A DNA stretch of 54,395 nt from an uncultured Eubacteriales bacterium (lineage in GTDB: Bacteria; Bacillota; Clostridia; Christensenellales; CAG-314), in contig CARAIG010000046.1 of NCBI GenBank assembly GCA_948938605.1, positions 1-54,395 on the forward strand, in the 5' to 3' direction. This document shows, one piece after another, positions 42,806 to 51,831 of the stretch; the first letter of the stretch is position 1, and the number at the start of each line of letters is the position of its first letter. The translations under genes were made by a program, and so were the position numbers. Below the pieces are notes generated by a model. That model had not been told where the DNA came from, did not search any database, and worked only from the letters and a program-made list of their open reading frames with translations.

Positions 42806-44182
42806 ATGAAACATACCGATATTAAAGATATTTTTGCAAATCACGCAAGTTTTGTCGGCAAACAAGTAACTGTTTGCGGTTGGGTAAAAACTTCGCGCAA
42901 TTCTAAAAACGTCGCCTTTGTGGAACTTAACGACGGCACTTGTTTTAAAAATTTGCAAGTGGTTATCGACAAGGATAAGTTCGACGACAAGGTGGAAAAC
43001 GCCTTCCCCGTAGGCACCGCCGTAAAAGCGGACGGTACAATTGTCGAATCGCAGGGCAACATCTGCGAACTGTCATTAACGGCGTATACTATTTTAGGCG
43101 AAAGTCCCCTTGATTATCCTTTGCAAAAAAAGCGCCACAGTTTGGAGTTTTTGCGCACAATGCCGCATTTACGCGTGCGTACCAACACGTTTTTAAACGT
43201 TCAACGGGTACGTAGCGTATTGGCGTACGCAACCCATACGTATTTTCAACAAAACGGCTTTGCGTATATTAACGCTCCGCTTATTACCGCAAGCGACTGC
43301 GAAGGCGCAGGCGAAGCGTTTGTAGTAACTACTCACGCTTGGAACGACCAAGCCAAAAGCGAAGACGAATACTACGCTAACGACTTTTTCGGCAAGCGCG
43401 CGTCGTTGTCCGTTTCGGGGCAGTTGGAAGGCGAAGTTGCCGCAATGGCGCTAGGCAAAATTTACACATTCGGTCCGTCCTTCCGCGCGGAAAATTCTAA
43501 CACAACCCGTCACGTTGCGGAGTTTTGGCACGTTGAGCCGGAAGTGGCATTTGCCGAACTTCCCGACATAATCGAAATAGTGGAAAGCTACGTTAAGTTT
43601 ATAGTCAAGTACGTGCTTGACCATTGTCCGGAGGAAATAGCCTTTTTCGAAAAGTTTTACGAAGCGGGCTTAACCGCTAAACTTAAAAACGTAATCGAAA
43701 GCGACTTTGTAGTGTTGGACTACGCCGACGCGGTAAAACAGTTGCAGCAAAGCGGTGCGCAATTCGTCTTTAAACCCGTTTGGGGCGAAGAACTGCAAAC
43801 CGAACACGAAAAGTACTTAACCGAGCAAATTTACAAAAAGCCCGTATTTGTCACAAACTATCCCAAGGACATCAAGGCGTTTTATATGAAGCAAAACCCC
43901 GACGGAAAAACCGTCGCCGCAACCGACTTGCTTGTGCCGGGCGTGGGCGAAATTGTAGGCTGTTCCGAACGTGAAGCGGACTACAACAAGTTAGTTGAAG
44001 CAATGAAAAAGCGCGGTATGAATTTAGACGCATACAACTATTACCTTGACTTACGCAAATACGGCAGTGTACCGCATTCCGGTTTCGGCTTGGGCTTCGA
44101 CCGTATGGTTATGTACGTTACAGGTATGTCCAACATCCGCGATGTTATATTGTATCCCCGCGCTAGTCGCGAAATCCGCTAA
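42806..44182 (+). CDS. asnS: Asparaginyl-tRNA synthetase
   Basis: AsnRS, 458 residues, class IIb. An N-terminal anticodon-binding OB fold begins VGKQVTVCGWVKTSRNSKNV. Motif 2 is TFGPSFRAENSNTTRHVAEF, with VKNYPKD-type VTNYPKDIKAFYMKQ, and motif 3 is GFGLGFDRMVMYVTG. TASDCEGAGEAF is characteristic of AsnRS rather than AspRS. ATG 42806 is chosen over an upstream TTG that precedes the AGGAGG. No T-box is visible upstream, only repeats. Confidence 0.96.
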   Translation: MKHTDIKDIFANHASFVGKQVTVCGWVKTSRNSKNVAFVELNDGTCFKNLQVVIDKDKFDDKVENAFPVGTAVKADGTIVESQGNICELSLTAYTILGESPLDYPLQKKRHSLEFLRTMPHLRVRTNTFLNVQRVRSVLAYATHTYFQQNGFAYINAPLITASDCEGAGEAFVVTTHAWNDQAKSEDEYYANDFFGKRASLSVSGQLEGEVAAMALGKIYTFGPSFRAENSNTTRHVAEFWHVEPEVAFAELPDIIEIVESYVKFIVKYVLDHCPEEIAFFEKFYEAGLTAKLKNVIESDFVVLDYADAVKQLQQSGAQFVFKPVWGEELQTEHEKYLTEQIYKKPVFVTNYPKDIKAFYMKQNPDGKTVAATDLLVPGVGEIVGCSEREADYNKLVEAMKKRGMNLDAYNYYLDLRKYGSVPHSGFGLGFDRMVMYVTGMSNIRDVILYPRASREIR

Positions 44183-44199
44183 TCAAGTGCATATATCGG

Positions 44200-44305
44200 C
44201 ACGTCTACTTTGTTAAGCATCGGTCTCACACGCAGTCACGTATGTCTAATACGTTCCTTTGTGTTTGCCCTGCTTGTCTCGTATCCGCACCAATCTGTGC
44301 CCTTG
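44200..44305. repeat. Dispersed repeat family B copy
   Basis: TACTTTGTTAAGCATCGGTC, GCAGTCACGTATGTCTAATA and CCTGCTTGTCTCG resemble the unit at 35411-35605. Confidence 0.5.
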
Positions 44306-44388
44306 ATTATATATAATGTATATCCGTCCTTAGCGGGTAGGTTCAGTAAATAAATAATGCGTTCGCCCAACTGCAATGTGCTTTACGT

Positions 44389-44416
44389 CATTGCGAGCGA
44401 AGCGAAGCAATCCAGT
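44389..44416. repeat. Dispersed repeat, GTCATTGCGAGC type
   Basis: GTCATTGCGAGCGAAGCG followed by AAGCAATCCAG, identical to the copy at 35994. Confidence 0.75.
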
Positions 44417-44461
44417 TTTCGGGTCTTGACAGTCCCGCTTTGTTTGCTTAACTGAAAGATT

Positions 44462-45157
44462 ATGAAAAATTATTTTTGCGACAATTGCAACCAATTGACA
44501 ACCGAAGCGGTTTGTCCCAAGTGCGGAAAGCCTACTCGCGAACCGAAACAAGACGATATGTGCTTTGTTTGCGAACTTAGCGGAATAGACGCCGATATGT
44601 TTGCCGACGCATTAAGTAACAACGAAGTAAACTTTGTCCGCGTGCCGAATTTTAGCGTCAACGCAATCGACGCGCCCAAGTTGCAAGGGGTAAATTGGGA
44701 CGGTAAACCGTCAAGTTACAAGTTTTACGTGCATTTTACGGATTACGACCAAGCAACGGAAACGCTCGATGTGCTGTTCGGCGGTGATAGTGCCGACAAT
44801 GAACCCGTTGACGACCGCGACTTAATCGACCGCATTGTAACCGTTACAATCGACCGCCCGCAAGGTAGCATTCACCCAAAGCACCCAAACATTAAGTACG
44901 AACTTAATTACGGCTACGTAAAGGATGTAATCAGCGGTGACGGCGAAGAACAGGACGCTTACGTTTTGGATTGGAACATTCCTACATATATAGGGCAGGA
45001 AATAAACGGTTATATTGTTGCTGTAATACGTCGCAAAAACGACGTGGAAACCAAGTGGGTAGTAGCCCCAAACTACGCTAAAAAGTACACGCGCGAACAA
45101 ATTGCACAAGCAGTCAACTTTCAGGAAAAATTTTTCGACATCGAAATAATAATGTAA
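44462..45157 (+). CDS. Zinc-ribbon protein with pyrophosphatase-like domain
   Basis: A 231-residue protein. Residues 5-22 form a zinc ribbon (CDNC...CPKC), with a second C-x-x-C near 35-38. The middle (about 50-110) is an undefined alpha/beta part. The end has the soluble inorganic-pyrophosphatase-like pattern: VTVTIDRPQGS, HPNIKYELNYGYVKDVISGDGEEQD (as HPNIKYELNYGY and ISGDGEEQD), AYVLD. Clostridia often carry such short PPase-like proteins. Whether it hydrolyses pyrophosphate is uncertain because some usual Lys and Asp residues are not evident. The ribosome site is weak. Confidence 0.7.
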   Translation: MKNYFCDNCNQLTTEAVCPKCGKPTREPKQDDMCFVCELSGIDADMFADALSNNEVNFVRVPNFSVNAIDAPKLQGVNWDGKPSSYKFYVHFTDYDQATETLDVLFGGDSADNEPVDDRDLIDRIVTVTIDRPQGSIHPKHPNIKYELNYGYVKDVISGDGEEQDAYVLDWNIPTYIGQEINGYIVAVIRRKNDVETKWVVAPNYAKKYTREQIAQAVNFQEKFFDIEIIM

Positions 45158-45490
45158 ACAAACAGCAATGGCTCAAATTTAAAAGTCGTTGCTGTTTTAA
45201 ATATTGGCTAATTTAATGTTGAATGTTAAATCTACCGAATTTTTTTGAGTGTAAATTGTTTTGTCTTTTGTTTTCGCTTGCCAAAGTTATTGCAATTTGT
45301 TAAAATGTAAATAATTTAATAGTAAATACGTTCGAGCAGGGACAAGACTGCGGAAGTCGGTTTGTACAGAGAGCGTCCGTTTGGTGAAAGGACGACTAAC
45401 CGCGCCGTAAGCCATCGCCTTGCAAGTAGACTTGACGAAAAATTTTAATGCCGACAGTATCCTTACTGTTACATATTGCTATTAACAATA

Positions 45491-45527
45491 TGTCATTCTG
45501 AGCGAGCGAAGCGAGTCGAAGAATCTT
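45491..45527. repeat. Dispersed repeat inside the T-box leader
   Basis: GTCATTCTGAGCGAGCGAAG followed by CGAGTCGAAGAATCT, nearly the same as 905-945. Confidence 0.75.
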
Positions 45528-45652
45528 GCGACAAACTAGTTAAGTTTGGACTTAGAGTAGTCAAGTTCGGTAGCAGTCCGTTATCTTACTGCGCGGTATA
45601 ACTTGTAGTTTTACAAGCGTACTTGTTTGAAAATGGTAAAACCTTGCAATTT

Positions 45653-45690
45653 TGCGGAGCGTTGTTTTTTCAAACGCTCTGCATTTTTTG
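45653..45690 (+). terminator. T-box attenuator terminator
   Basis: TGCGGAGCGTT/AACGCTCTGCA with a T-rich loop and six T. Confidence 0.85.
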
Positions 45691-45902
45691 TTTAACGGCG
45701 AACAAACTTCGCTTTACGCATTTTAAAATTTTCCGACCGCTTAATTCTAAGAGTGAGTGTGTTTGCCTAAAAATAATCTGCAACGAGCGAGTGGATGCAA
45801 GCGTATTAAAGTAGCTTCCGCTGTTTTATGCGTCCACGAGCGAAGCGAAGCCGTTTTTAGGCAAATACGCGATACGACACGCATTTATAGGAGGTTTTCT
45901 AT

Positions 45903-48900
45903 ATGAGCAAATACAAAAAGGTCGACAGTTCCCTTAACTTTGTCGACAGAGAATTGGAAGTTCTTAAATTTTGGAAGGAAAACAAAATTTTTGAGCAAAC
46001 AACGGCAAAGGGCGACAAGTCCTTTACCTTTTACGACGGTCCGCCCACAGCCAACGGCAAACCGCACATAGGGCACGTATTAACGCGTTCCATTAAAGAC
46101 CTTATCCCCCGTTACCAAGTAATGAAGGGACGCAAAGTTCTGCGTAAAGCAGGTTGGGATACGCATGGCTTGCCTGTGGAACTGGAAGTGGAAAAACTTT
46201 TGGGTATCGACGGCAAAAAGCAAATCGAAGCGTACGGAATCGAGCCGTTTGTAGGTAAATGTAAGGAGTCCGTTTGGAAGTACAAAGGCGAATGGGAAGC
46301 GTTATCCGACCGCGTAGCGTACTGGGCGGATATGGAACATCCGTACGTCACTTACGACAACAACTATATCGAGTCGGAGTGGTGGGCGCTTAAAACAATA
46401 TTTGAAAAAGGGCTTTTGTACAAGGGCTTTAAAATAGTGCCGTACTGCCCCCGTTGCGGAACGGCGTTATCCAGTCACGAAGTGGCGCAAGGATACAAAG
46501 ACGTTAAGGAAAAGTCCGCAGTTGCAAAATTCCAACTTGTAGACAAGCCCGACACATACTTCCTTGCCTGGACGACTACTCCTTGGACGTTGCCGTCTAA
46601 CGTCGCGCTTTGTATGAATGCAAATTACGACTACGTCACAATCGAGCAAAACGGCACAAAGTATATTTTAGCGCAGGAACTCGTTTCCAAACACTTTGAA
46701 GAAGGAACCTACACCGTACTGGAAACAAAAAAAGGTTCGGCGTACGAACACGTACATTACAAGCCGTTATATAATTACGCTAACGTCAACGAAGACTGCT
46801 ACTACGTCACCAACGACGACTACGTAACTTTAACCGACGGTACGGGTATAGTTCACATTGCGCCCGCATTTGGCGAAGACGACGCAAACGTAGGCAGACG
46901 GTATAATTTACCCCTTGTTCAACTTGTAGGCGAAGACGGCAAGTTTGTCGACGGTTGCAGTGAACTTACAGGCGTATTTTGCAAGCAAGCGGACAAACTC
47001 ATTTTAAAGGATTTAAAACAGCGCGGACTGTTGTTTGCCGAATTGATGTACGAACACAGTTATCCGCATTGCTGGCGTTGCGATACTCCGCTAATTTACT
47101 ATGCTCGCAAGTCTTGGTTTGTAAAGACTACGGCTGTACGCGACCAACTGTTAAAAGCAAATGCGTCGGTAAATTGGATTCCGTCTACAATAGGTTCGGG
47201 ACGTATGGGCAACTTTTTGGAAAACGTCATCGACTGGGGCATTTCCCGCGATAGATATTGGGGAACTCCCTTGCCCGTATGGGTATGTAACAAATGCGGT
47301 AAGGTTCACGTAATAGGCAGCCGCAAGGAACTTGCGGAAAAATGCGGTTGCAGCGAAAGTATCGAACTGCACCGTCCGTTTATAGATAACTGCACTTGGA
47401 CGTGCGAATGCGGCGGAACGTACGAGCGCACGCCGGAAGTTATCGACTGTTGGTTCGACTCCGGTTCCATGCCTTATGCGCAATTCCATTACCCGTTTGA
47501 AAACAAGGATTTGTTCGAACAAAACTTCCCTGCGGACTTCATTTCCGAAGCCGTCGACCAAACGCGAGGTTGGTTCTACGTTCTGCTTGCAGTCAACACC
47601 ATACTGTTTGGCAAAGCGCCGTTTAAAAACTGTATAGTGTTGGGGCTTGTGGGCGACGAACACGGCGTTAAAATGAGCAAGCACAAGGGCAACGTAGTCG
47701 ATCCTTGGGACAGTTTCAACAAGCAAGGCGCCGACGCCGTACGTTGGTACTTCTATACCGCGTCCGCACCGTATTTGCCCAGCAGGTTTTATAGCGAAGC
47801 GGTTAGCGAAATGCAACGTAAGTTTTTGGGGACATTGTGGAATACTTACGCGTTTTACACACTGTATGCCGACATCGACAACTTCGATCCGTCCAAGTAC
47901 GACCTTAAAAAGTGCAAGTTGACGTTAATGGATAAATGGATTTTGTCCGAAGTAAACCAACTTGCGGAAACGGTAGACAAGGGACTTGCCGAATACGAAA
48001 TTACCGATACTGCCCGCGCAATCGAAAAATTTACAGATATGCTTTCCAACTGGTACGTACGCCGTTGCCGCGAACGTTATTGGGGAAGCGAATGGACTGC
48101 GGATAAACAAGCGGCATATATGACGCTTTACACCGTACTCGACACGTTAACAAAAGTATCAGCACCCTTTGTGCCGTTTATTACCGAAAGCATTTACCAA
48201 AACATAACGGCAAACTGTTTTGACGACGCGCCCCGTTCGGTTCACTTGTGTTCTTTCCCCGTAGCGGACAAAAAGCGTATAGACAAAAAGTTAAACAAAA
48301 TGATGGAAAAAGTCCTTGACATTGTAGTTTTGGGACGTTCCGCACGTAACGCCGCCAACGTCAAAAACCGTCAGCCGTTATCCAAAATGTATGTTGCCAC
48401 AAACGGCGAATTAAACTCCGAAATGGTCGACATCGTTAAAAACGAACTTAACGTTAAGGAAGTAGTAGCAGTCGAAAGCGCGGACGAATTTGCCGATTAC
48501 GAAATAAAACCTCAGCTTAAAACATTAGGACCTAAGTACGGCAAAATGTTGGGCTTAATCCGCGAACACCTTGCCAACTTGGGCGCAAAAGCGCGCGAAG
48601 TAGTGGCAAACGTTAAAACTAAGGGCAAGCACGTGTTCAACATCAACGGTTCGGCTGTCGAAGTGGAAGAACAAGACTTGCTTATTTCCACAAAGAACAA
48701 GCAAGGCTATTCGGTAGTAAGCGACCATGGCGATACGGTTGCACTGGACGTCAACCTGGACGAAACGTTGATTGAAGAAGGCTTGGTTCGCGAAATTATA
48801 TCCAAAGTGCAAACAATGCGTAAGGAAAGCGGCTTTGTAGTAACCGACCACATAATTATTGGTTACAATGCAAGCGAACGCTTGAACAAGGTGTTTGCAA

Positions 48901-49025
48901 ACAATACCGCTGAAATTGCGTCAAGTACGCTAGCCGACGGAATTAAACCCGCTAATAGCGGTGCGTTTGCAAAGGAGCACGAAGTAAACGGCGAACAGTT
49001 TACTCTGTATTTAACAAAAGCATAA
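45903..49025 (+). CDS. ileS: Isoleucyl-tRNA synthetase, eukaryote-like type
   Basis: IleRS, 1040 residues, class I. PPTANGKPHIGHVL is the HIGH motif, DTHGLPVELEVEK is typical of the long (type 2) IleRS group, AWTTTPWTLPSN is the editing-domain start, and KMSKHKGNVVD is the KMSKS loop. Zinc-type Cys pairs appear in VPYCPRCGTA and PVWVCNKCGK. Type 2 IleRS is linked to low mupirocin sensitivity; the HIGH motif is canonical here. GGAGG precedes the ATG. It is controlled by the T-box upstream. Confidence 0.95.
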   Translation: MSKYKKVDSSLNFVDRELEVLKFWKENKIFEQTTAKGDKSFTFYDGPPTANGKPHIGHVLTRSIKDLIPRYQVMKGRKVLRKAGWDTHGLPVELEVEKLLGIDGKKQIEAYGIEPFVGKCKESVWKYKGEWEALSDRVAYWADMEHPYVTYDNNYIESEWWALKTIFEKGLLYKGFKIVPYCPRCGTALSSHEVAQGYKDVKEKSAVAKFQLVDKPDTYFLAWTTTPWTLPSNVALCMNANYDYVTIEQNGTKYILAQELVSKHFEEGTYTVLETKKGSAYEHVHYKPLYNYANVNEDCYYVTNDDYVTLTDGTGIVHIAPAFGEDDANVGRRYNLPLVQLVGEDGKFVDGCSELTGVFCKQADKLILKDLKQRGLLFAELMYEHSYPHCWRCDTPLIYYARKSWFVKTTAVRDQLLKANASVNWIPSTIGSGRMGNFLENVIDWGISRDRYWGTPLPVWVCNKCGKVHVIGSRKELAEKCGCSESIELHRPFIDNCTWTCECGGTYERTPEVIDCWFDSGSMPYAQFHYPFENKDLFEQNFPADFISEAVDQTRGWFYVLLAVNTILFGKAPFKNCIVLGLVGDEHGVKMSKHKGNVVDPWDSFNKQGADAVRWYFYTASAPYLPSRFYSEAVSEMQRKFLGTLWNTYAFYTLYADIDNFDPSKYDLKKCKLTLMDKWILSEVNQLAETVDKGLAEYEITDTARAIEKFTDMLSNWYVRRCRERYWGSEWTADKQAAYMTLYTVLDTLTKVSAPFVPFITESIYQNITANCFDDAPRSVHLCSFPVADKKRIDKKLNKMMEKVLDIVVLGRSARNAANVKNRQPLSKMYVATNGELNSEMVDIVKNELNVKEVVAVESADEFADYEIKPQLKTLGPKYGKMLGLIREHLANLGAKAREVVANVKTKGKHVFNINGSAVEVEEQDLLISTKNKQGYSVVSDHGDTVALDVNLDETLIEEGLVREIISKVQTMRKESGFVVTDHIIIGYNASERLNKVFANNTAEIASSTLADGIKPANSGAFAKEHEVNGEQFTLYLTKA

Positions 49026-49135
49026 ATTTAGCGTGGCAAAACTTAAAAAAGCCTTCCCCTTTGGGGACAGGCGGAAAGTGGACGCGAAGCGGACGGATTA
49101 CGCATTAACGTATTACTTTGAATGAATATGGAATT

Positions 49136-49170
49136 TGTCATTGCGAGCGCAAGCGAAGCAATCCAGTAGG
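49136..49170. repeat. Dispersed repeat, GTCATTGCGAGC type
   Basis: GTCATTGCGAGCGCAAGC followed by GAAGCAATCCAG, a variant of the copies at 35994 and 44389. Confidence 0.7.
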
Positions 49171-49243
49171 CTGCTAAAATAAAGTGAAGCGAAACGCGCG
49201 GATAAATCTAGACGAAGCCGTAAAGTTTTTTTGTACACACACC

Positions 49244-49283
49244 AAACCCGCCCTATTGCATAACTGCAATAGGGCGGGTTTGT
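49244..49283. terminator. Strong bidirectional terminator
   Basis: A perfect 17-bp stem AAACCCGCCCTATTGCA with its complement, loop TAAC. It serves the - strand XRE gene and perhaps ileS. Confidence 0.85.
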
Positions 49284-49287
49284 ATTT

Positions 49288-49518
49288 TTATTCGGTTTCA
49301 AAAATACTTTCGTATTTTACATTTAAAATTTGCTTTATCAGCACAATTTCGTCGGGGTACAAGTGCCTTTGACCGACTTCTATTTTGGCAACCGCGCTCC
49401 GCGTAATATCGCAGCCGTTCAGTTGCAATTTTGCCGCTAGTTCGTCTTGCGTTAAACCGCATTTTTCTCTCAATATGCGAATATTATTGCCTATTTTCTT
49501 TTCGGTATCTTTGTTCAT
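49288..49518 (-). CDS. Small XRE-family regulator
   Basis: A 76-residue helix-turn-helix protein: NNIRILREKCGLTQDELAAK, then DITRSAVAKIEVGQRHLYP. It is divergent from the zinc-ribbon membrane gene, and the shared control region carries two copies of TTGC-R-C-N8-GTGCAA, likely its binding sites. The start at 49518 is the only ATG in a good position; no strong ribosome site is seen. Confidence 0.85.
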   Translation of the reverse strand: MNKDTEKKIGNNIRILREKCGLTQDELAAKLQLNGCDITRSAVAKIEVGQRHLYPDEIVLIKQILNVKYESIFETE

Positions 49519-49530
49519 ACAGTATCCCCA

Positions 49531-49607
49531 TTGCGCTTATTTGGGTGCAAACGCTTGACATTATTATGCTCTAACGCTATAATTATTTTGCACTTATATA
49601 GGTGCAA
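49531..49607. promoter_or_regulatory. Divergent control region with twin operators
   Basis: Operator 1 at 49531-49550 (TTGCGC-N8-GTGCAA) and operator 2 at 49588-49607 (TTGCAC-N8-GTGCAA) flank a consensus promoter, TTGACA (49555-49560), 17 nt, TATAAT (49578-49583), that drives the + strand gene. A repressor bound to both could loop or block the promoter. Confidence 0.75.
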
Positions 49608-49628
49608 AATACCAAAAGGGGGAAAAAT

Positions 49629-51620
49629 ATGAATAAATGTTGTAATTGCGGAGCGGAATTTGAAGGACTGTTTTGTCCCCGATGCGGAACGAAGTTCGAA
49701 AAAGAAAAAGTGTGTCCCAACTGTCAAGCGGTAGTGGACGGTAGCGTTAAATTTTGCAATTATTGCGGACATTCGTTTGCGGAAGCGAGCACTGCAACAG
49801 CTGCAAACAAAACAATGCGCACAAATAAAAACATATCGTTCTCTGTATGGCATATGCTTGCAAAAGTTCTGCCAGTTACAGGCAGGTATGAGTTGATTTT
49901 GTTTTCGCTGCTGTTATGGGCATTTTTTGCCGCGCCGTTTGCAACTATGCTCGGAGAAAGTTTGGGAAACGTTTATACTACATTTAACGGCTTAATAGAC
50001 GACTTTTTGCCTGTCGCTCAAACTGCAACGGCATTTGCCGTTATTTGTTTTATTTATTCGGCAACTGTAATTACTTTGTCATTTATTCCTAAAACGGCAA
50101 AATTTAATGTCGGCAAATACAATTTTGTAACGCTGCTGTCGTTTTGCGGAAATTTGCTGTATATTCCGTTTTTTGCATTGGGTTGCGCAACCGCTGAAAA
50201 GTGTAAAGAAATATTTATGGAAAACGGCAGCTTTGCGGGAATAACAATCGCGTTTTCAATAGTGTTTTTATTTTTATCCGTAGGTGCAACCGTTGCCGAC
50301 GTTTTACTGCGCAAAAACAGCGTAATATATAAGCAAGCATACGATGATAACGCACAAGCAAAAGCCGAAAAAGAAGAACGGAACAACAAACTTATTGCCG
50401 AACGCCGCGCCAAAGCGGCGCAGAGCCTTGCGGATAACGGTATTACCGAACCCGAACCCGTAACTTGCGATAGAAAACTGCGTGCAAAGATTTGGTTATA
50501 TTTCAAAATGCCTGAACTTATATTGTTTGCATTTCCTATTTCTATATACTTTGCTATTGCTAGTTTATCGAATACTGTAATTCTATACGACGCTTTTCCG
50601 ATTATCCGACAAATTTTAGTTTTTTTGTTAGATTGCGGTATTGTTATATTATGGGCATATTGCACAATATTGCTTTTTATGCCGATAAAACTGTATGGTC
50701 AAAATAACAGCGAGCAAATGGTAAAAAAGCTTAGATCACGTAAAATTTTTGTTGGTGTTGGCGTATTCGTAAGTTTTGTACTGGTAGTGTTTTCCATTAT
50801 ATTCTTATTGATGACCGGTTTTTCAGATATAATATTCCATGAATATGTAGAACCCATAATCCTATTGTTCGCGTTCTATGCGCTAATATGGATTATAGTA
50901 TTTATTTCTTTCATTATAGACTTGGTTATCGGTACAAAAATTAACCGTATTTTTAATATAAACGGTAAGGGAAAATATGAATATACGACTTTTGTAAACG
51001 GCGAAGAAGTTCCGCTCACAATAGAACTGTTTTGTCAACAACACAACGATTACGAAACTTACCGTAAAGATATAAAATATTACGAATATAACATTAAAAA
51101 AATTATACACACACAACAGATTATCGAAAAACCTAAATATAGTAATCGTAATAAAAAATTAAAAATTATAACAATAGTGTGTACAGTAGGCATTATTGCA
51201 TTGTATTCTATTGTTCCTCTTGTTTTGATTATTTCAAATATTTTTCAAGAAAGTAAAGTATATCAAATCCAAAACGGTAAAACAAAAGACGAGGTTGCGG
51301 CAGTATTAGGCAAAGCGGACATAGAAACGGATTATATTTGGTCGTATTACAGTTCTAATTATCTCAAACTTATGCGCCGGGAGGAAGATTTATCCAACAA
51401 AATGGCAACCGCGCAAAGTTTTGAAGAAGCAATGAAAATTCAAGCGGAATTAGACAAAGTACAAGAAAAAATGGAAAACACAACGTACAAGTACATTATC
51501 GTAACGTTCGATTCCGACGGCAAAGTTTCAAATGTCGAATATAATTTTAACTACAATCCAAGCCAAGAACAAAAAACATTATCGCTAGTTAACCAAAACT
51601 TATGCAGATGTAAAACATAA
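49629..51620 (+). CDS. Zinc-ribbon membrane protein with BamE-like tail
   Basis: A 663-residue protein. Two zinc ribbons open it (CCNCGAEFEGLFCPRCG and CPNCQAVVDGSVKFCNYCG, about 4-20 and 29-48). Eight or so hydrophobic segments follow, interrupted by a charged stretch (AKAEKEERNNKLIAERRAKA, about 245-265). After the last helix, YQIQNGKTKDEVAAVLGKAD resembles the SmpA/BamE-type domain, and a coiled stretch (FEEAMKIQAELDKVQEKME) is inserted in it. The function is unknown. AAGGGGG lies 6 nt before the ATG at 49629. It is controlled by the divergent XRE protein. Confidence 0.78.
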   Translation: MNKCCNCGAEFEGLFCPRCGTKFEKEKVCPNCQAVVDGSVKFCNYCGHSFAEASTATAANKTMRTNKNISFSVWHMLAKVLPVTGRYELILFSLLLWAFFAAPFATMLGESLGNVYTTFNGLIDDFLPVAQTATAFAVICFIYSATVITLSFIPKTAKFNVGKYNFVTLLSFCGNLLYIPFFALGCATAEKCKEIFMENGSFAGITIAFSIVFLFLSVGATVADVLLRKNSVIYKQAYDDNAQAKAEKEERNNKLIAERRAKAAQSLADNGITEPEPVTCDRKLRAKIWLYFKMPELILFAFPISIYFAIASLSNTVILYDAFPIIRQILVFLLDCGIVILWAYCTILLFMPIKLYGQNNSEQMVKKLRSRKIFVGVGVFVSFVLVVFSIIFLLMTGFSDIIFHEYVEPIILLFAFYALIWIIVFISFIIDLVIGTKINRIFNINGKGKYEYTTFVNGEEVPLTIELFCQQHNDYETYRKDIKYYEYNIKKIIHTQQIIEKPKYSNRNKKLKIITIVCTVGIIALYSIVPLVLIISNIFQESKVYQIQNGKTKDEVAAVLGKADIETDYIWSYYSSNYLKLMRREEDLSNKMATAQSFEEAMKIQAELDKVQEKMENTTYKYIIVTFDSDGKVSNVEYNFNYNPSQEQKTLSLVNQNLCRCKT

Positions 51621-51674
51621 TAAAAACAAACAATTTCTTTATGTTTGTGTATATATTTTTGTTGCAAAATACGA

Positions 51675-51718
51675 AAAACCGCTTTATTGAAAAGATTGTC
51701 AATAGGGCGGTTTTGTAT
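51675..51718. terminator. Terminator after 49629 gene
   Basis: AAAACCGC-TTT-ATTGA and TCAAT-AGGGCGGTTTT form a long stem (two G-T pairs) with a T-rich end. Confidence 0.75.
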
Positions 51719-51831
51719 TGTCTTTAAAATATGTTGAAGTGAGTTGTGTTTTTTTGTAGCTGCGAAAGTAGGTTGAAAAGTCACATCAAACAGTTGAATA
51801 AAATAGCAATTTAATATATAATTAATTTGAT

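Larger units (their letters stand above)
45336..45690 (+). promoter_or_regulatory. T-box leader of ileS, interrupted by a repeat
   Basis: Stem I: GCAGGG (45336-45341) pairs with CCTTGC (45418-45423). The specifier loop just inside holds ATC (45414-45416), the Ile codon. CGTCC...GGACG with GTTTGGTGAAA is the upper stem-I part. UGGU (45634-45637), which would pair with a tRNA end of ACCA, lies before the terminator. The gap between stem I and the antiterminator is unusually long because it holds a dispersed repeat (45491-45527). Uncharged tRNA-Ile should favour read-through into ileS. Confidence 0.8.
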
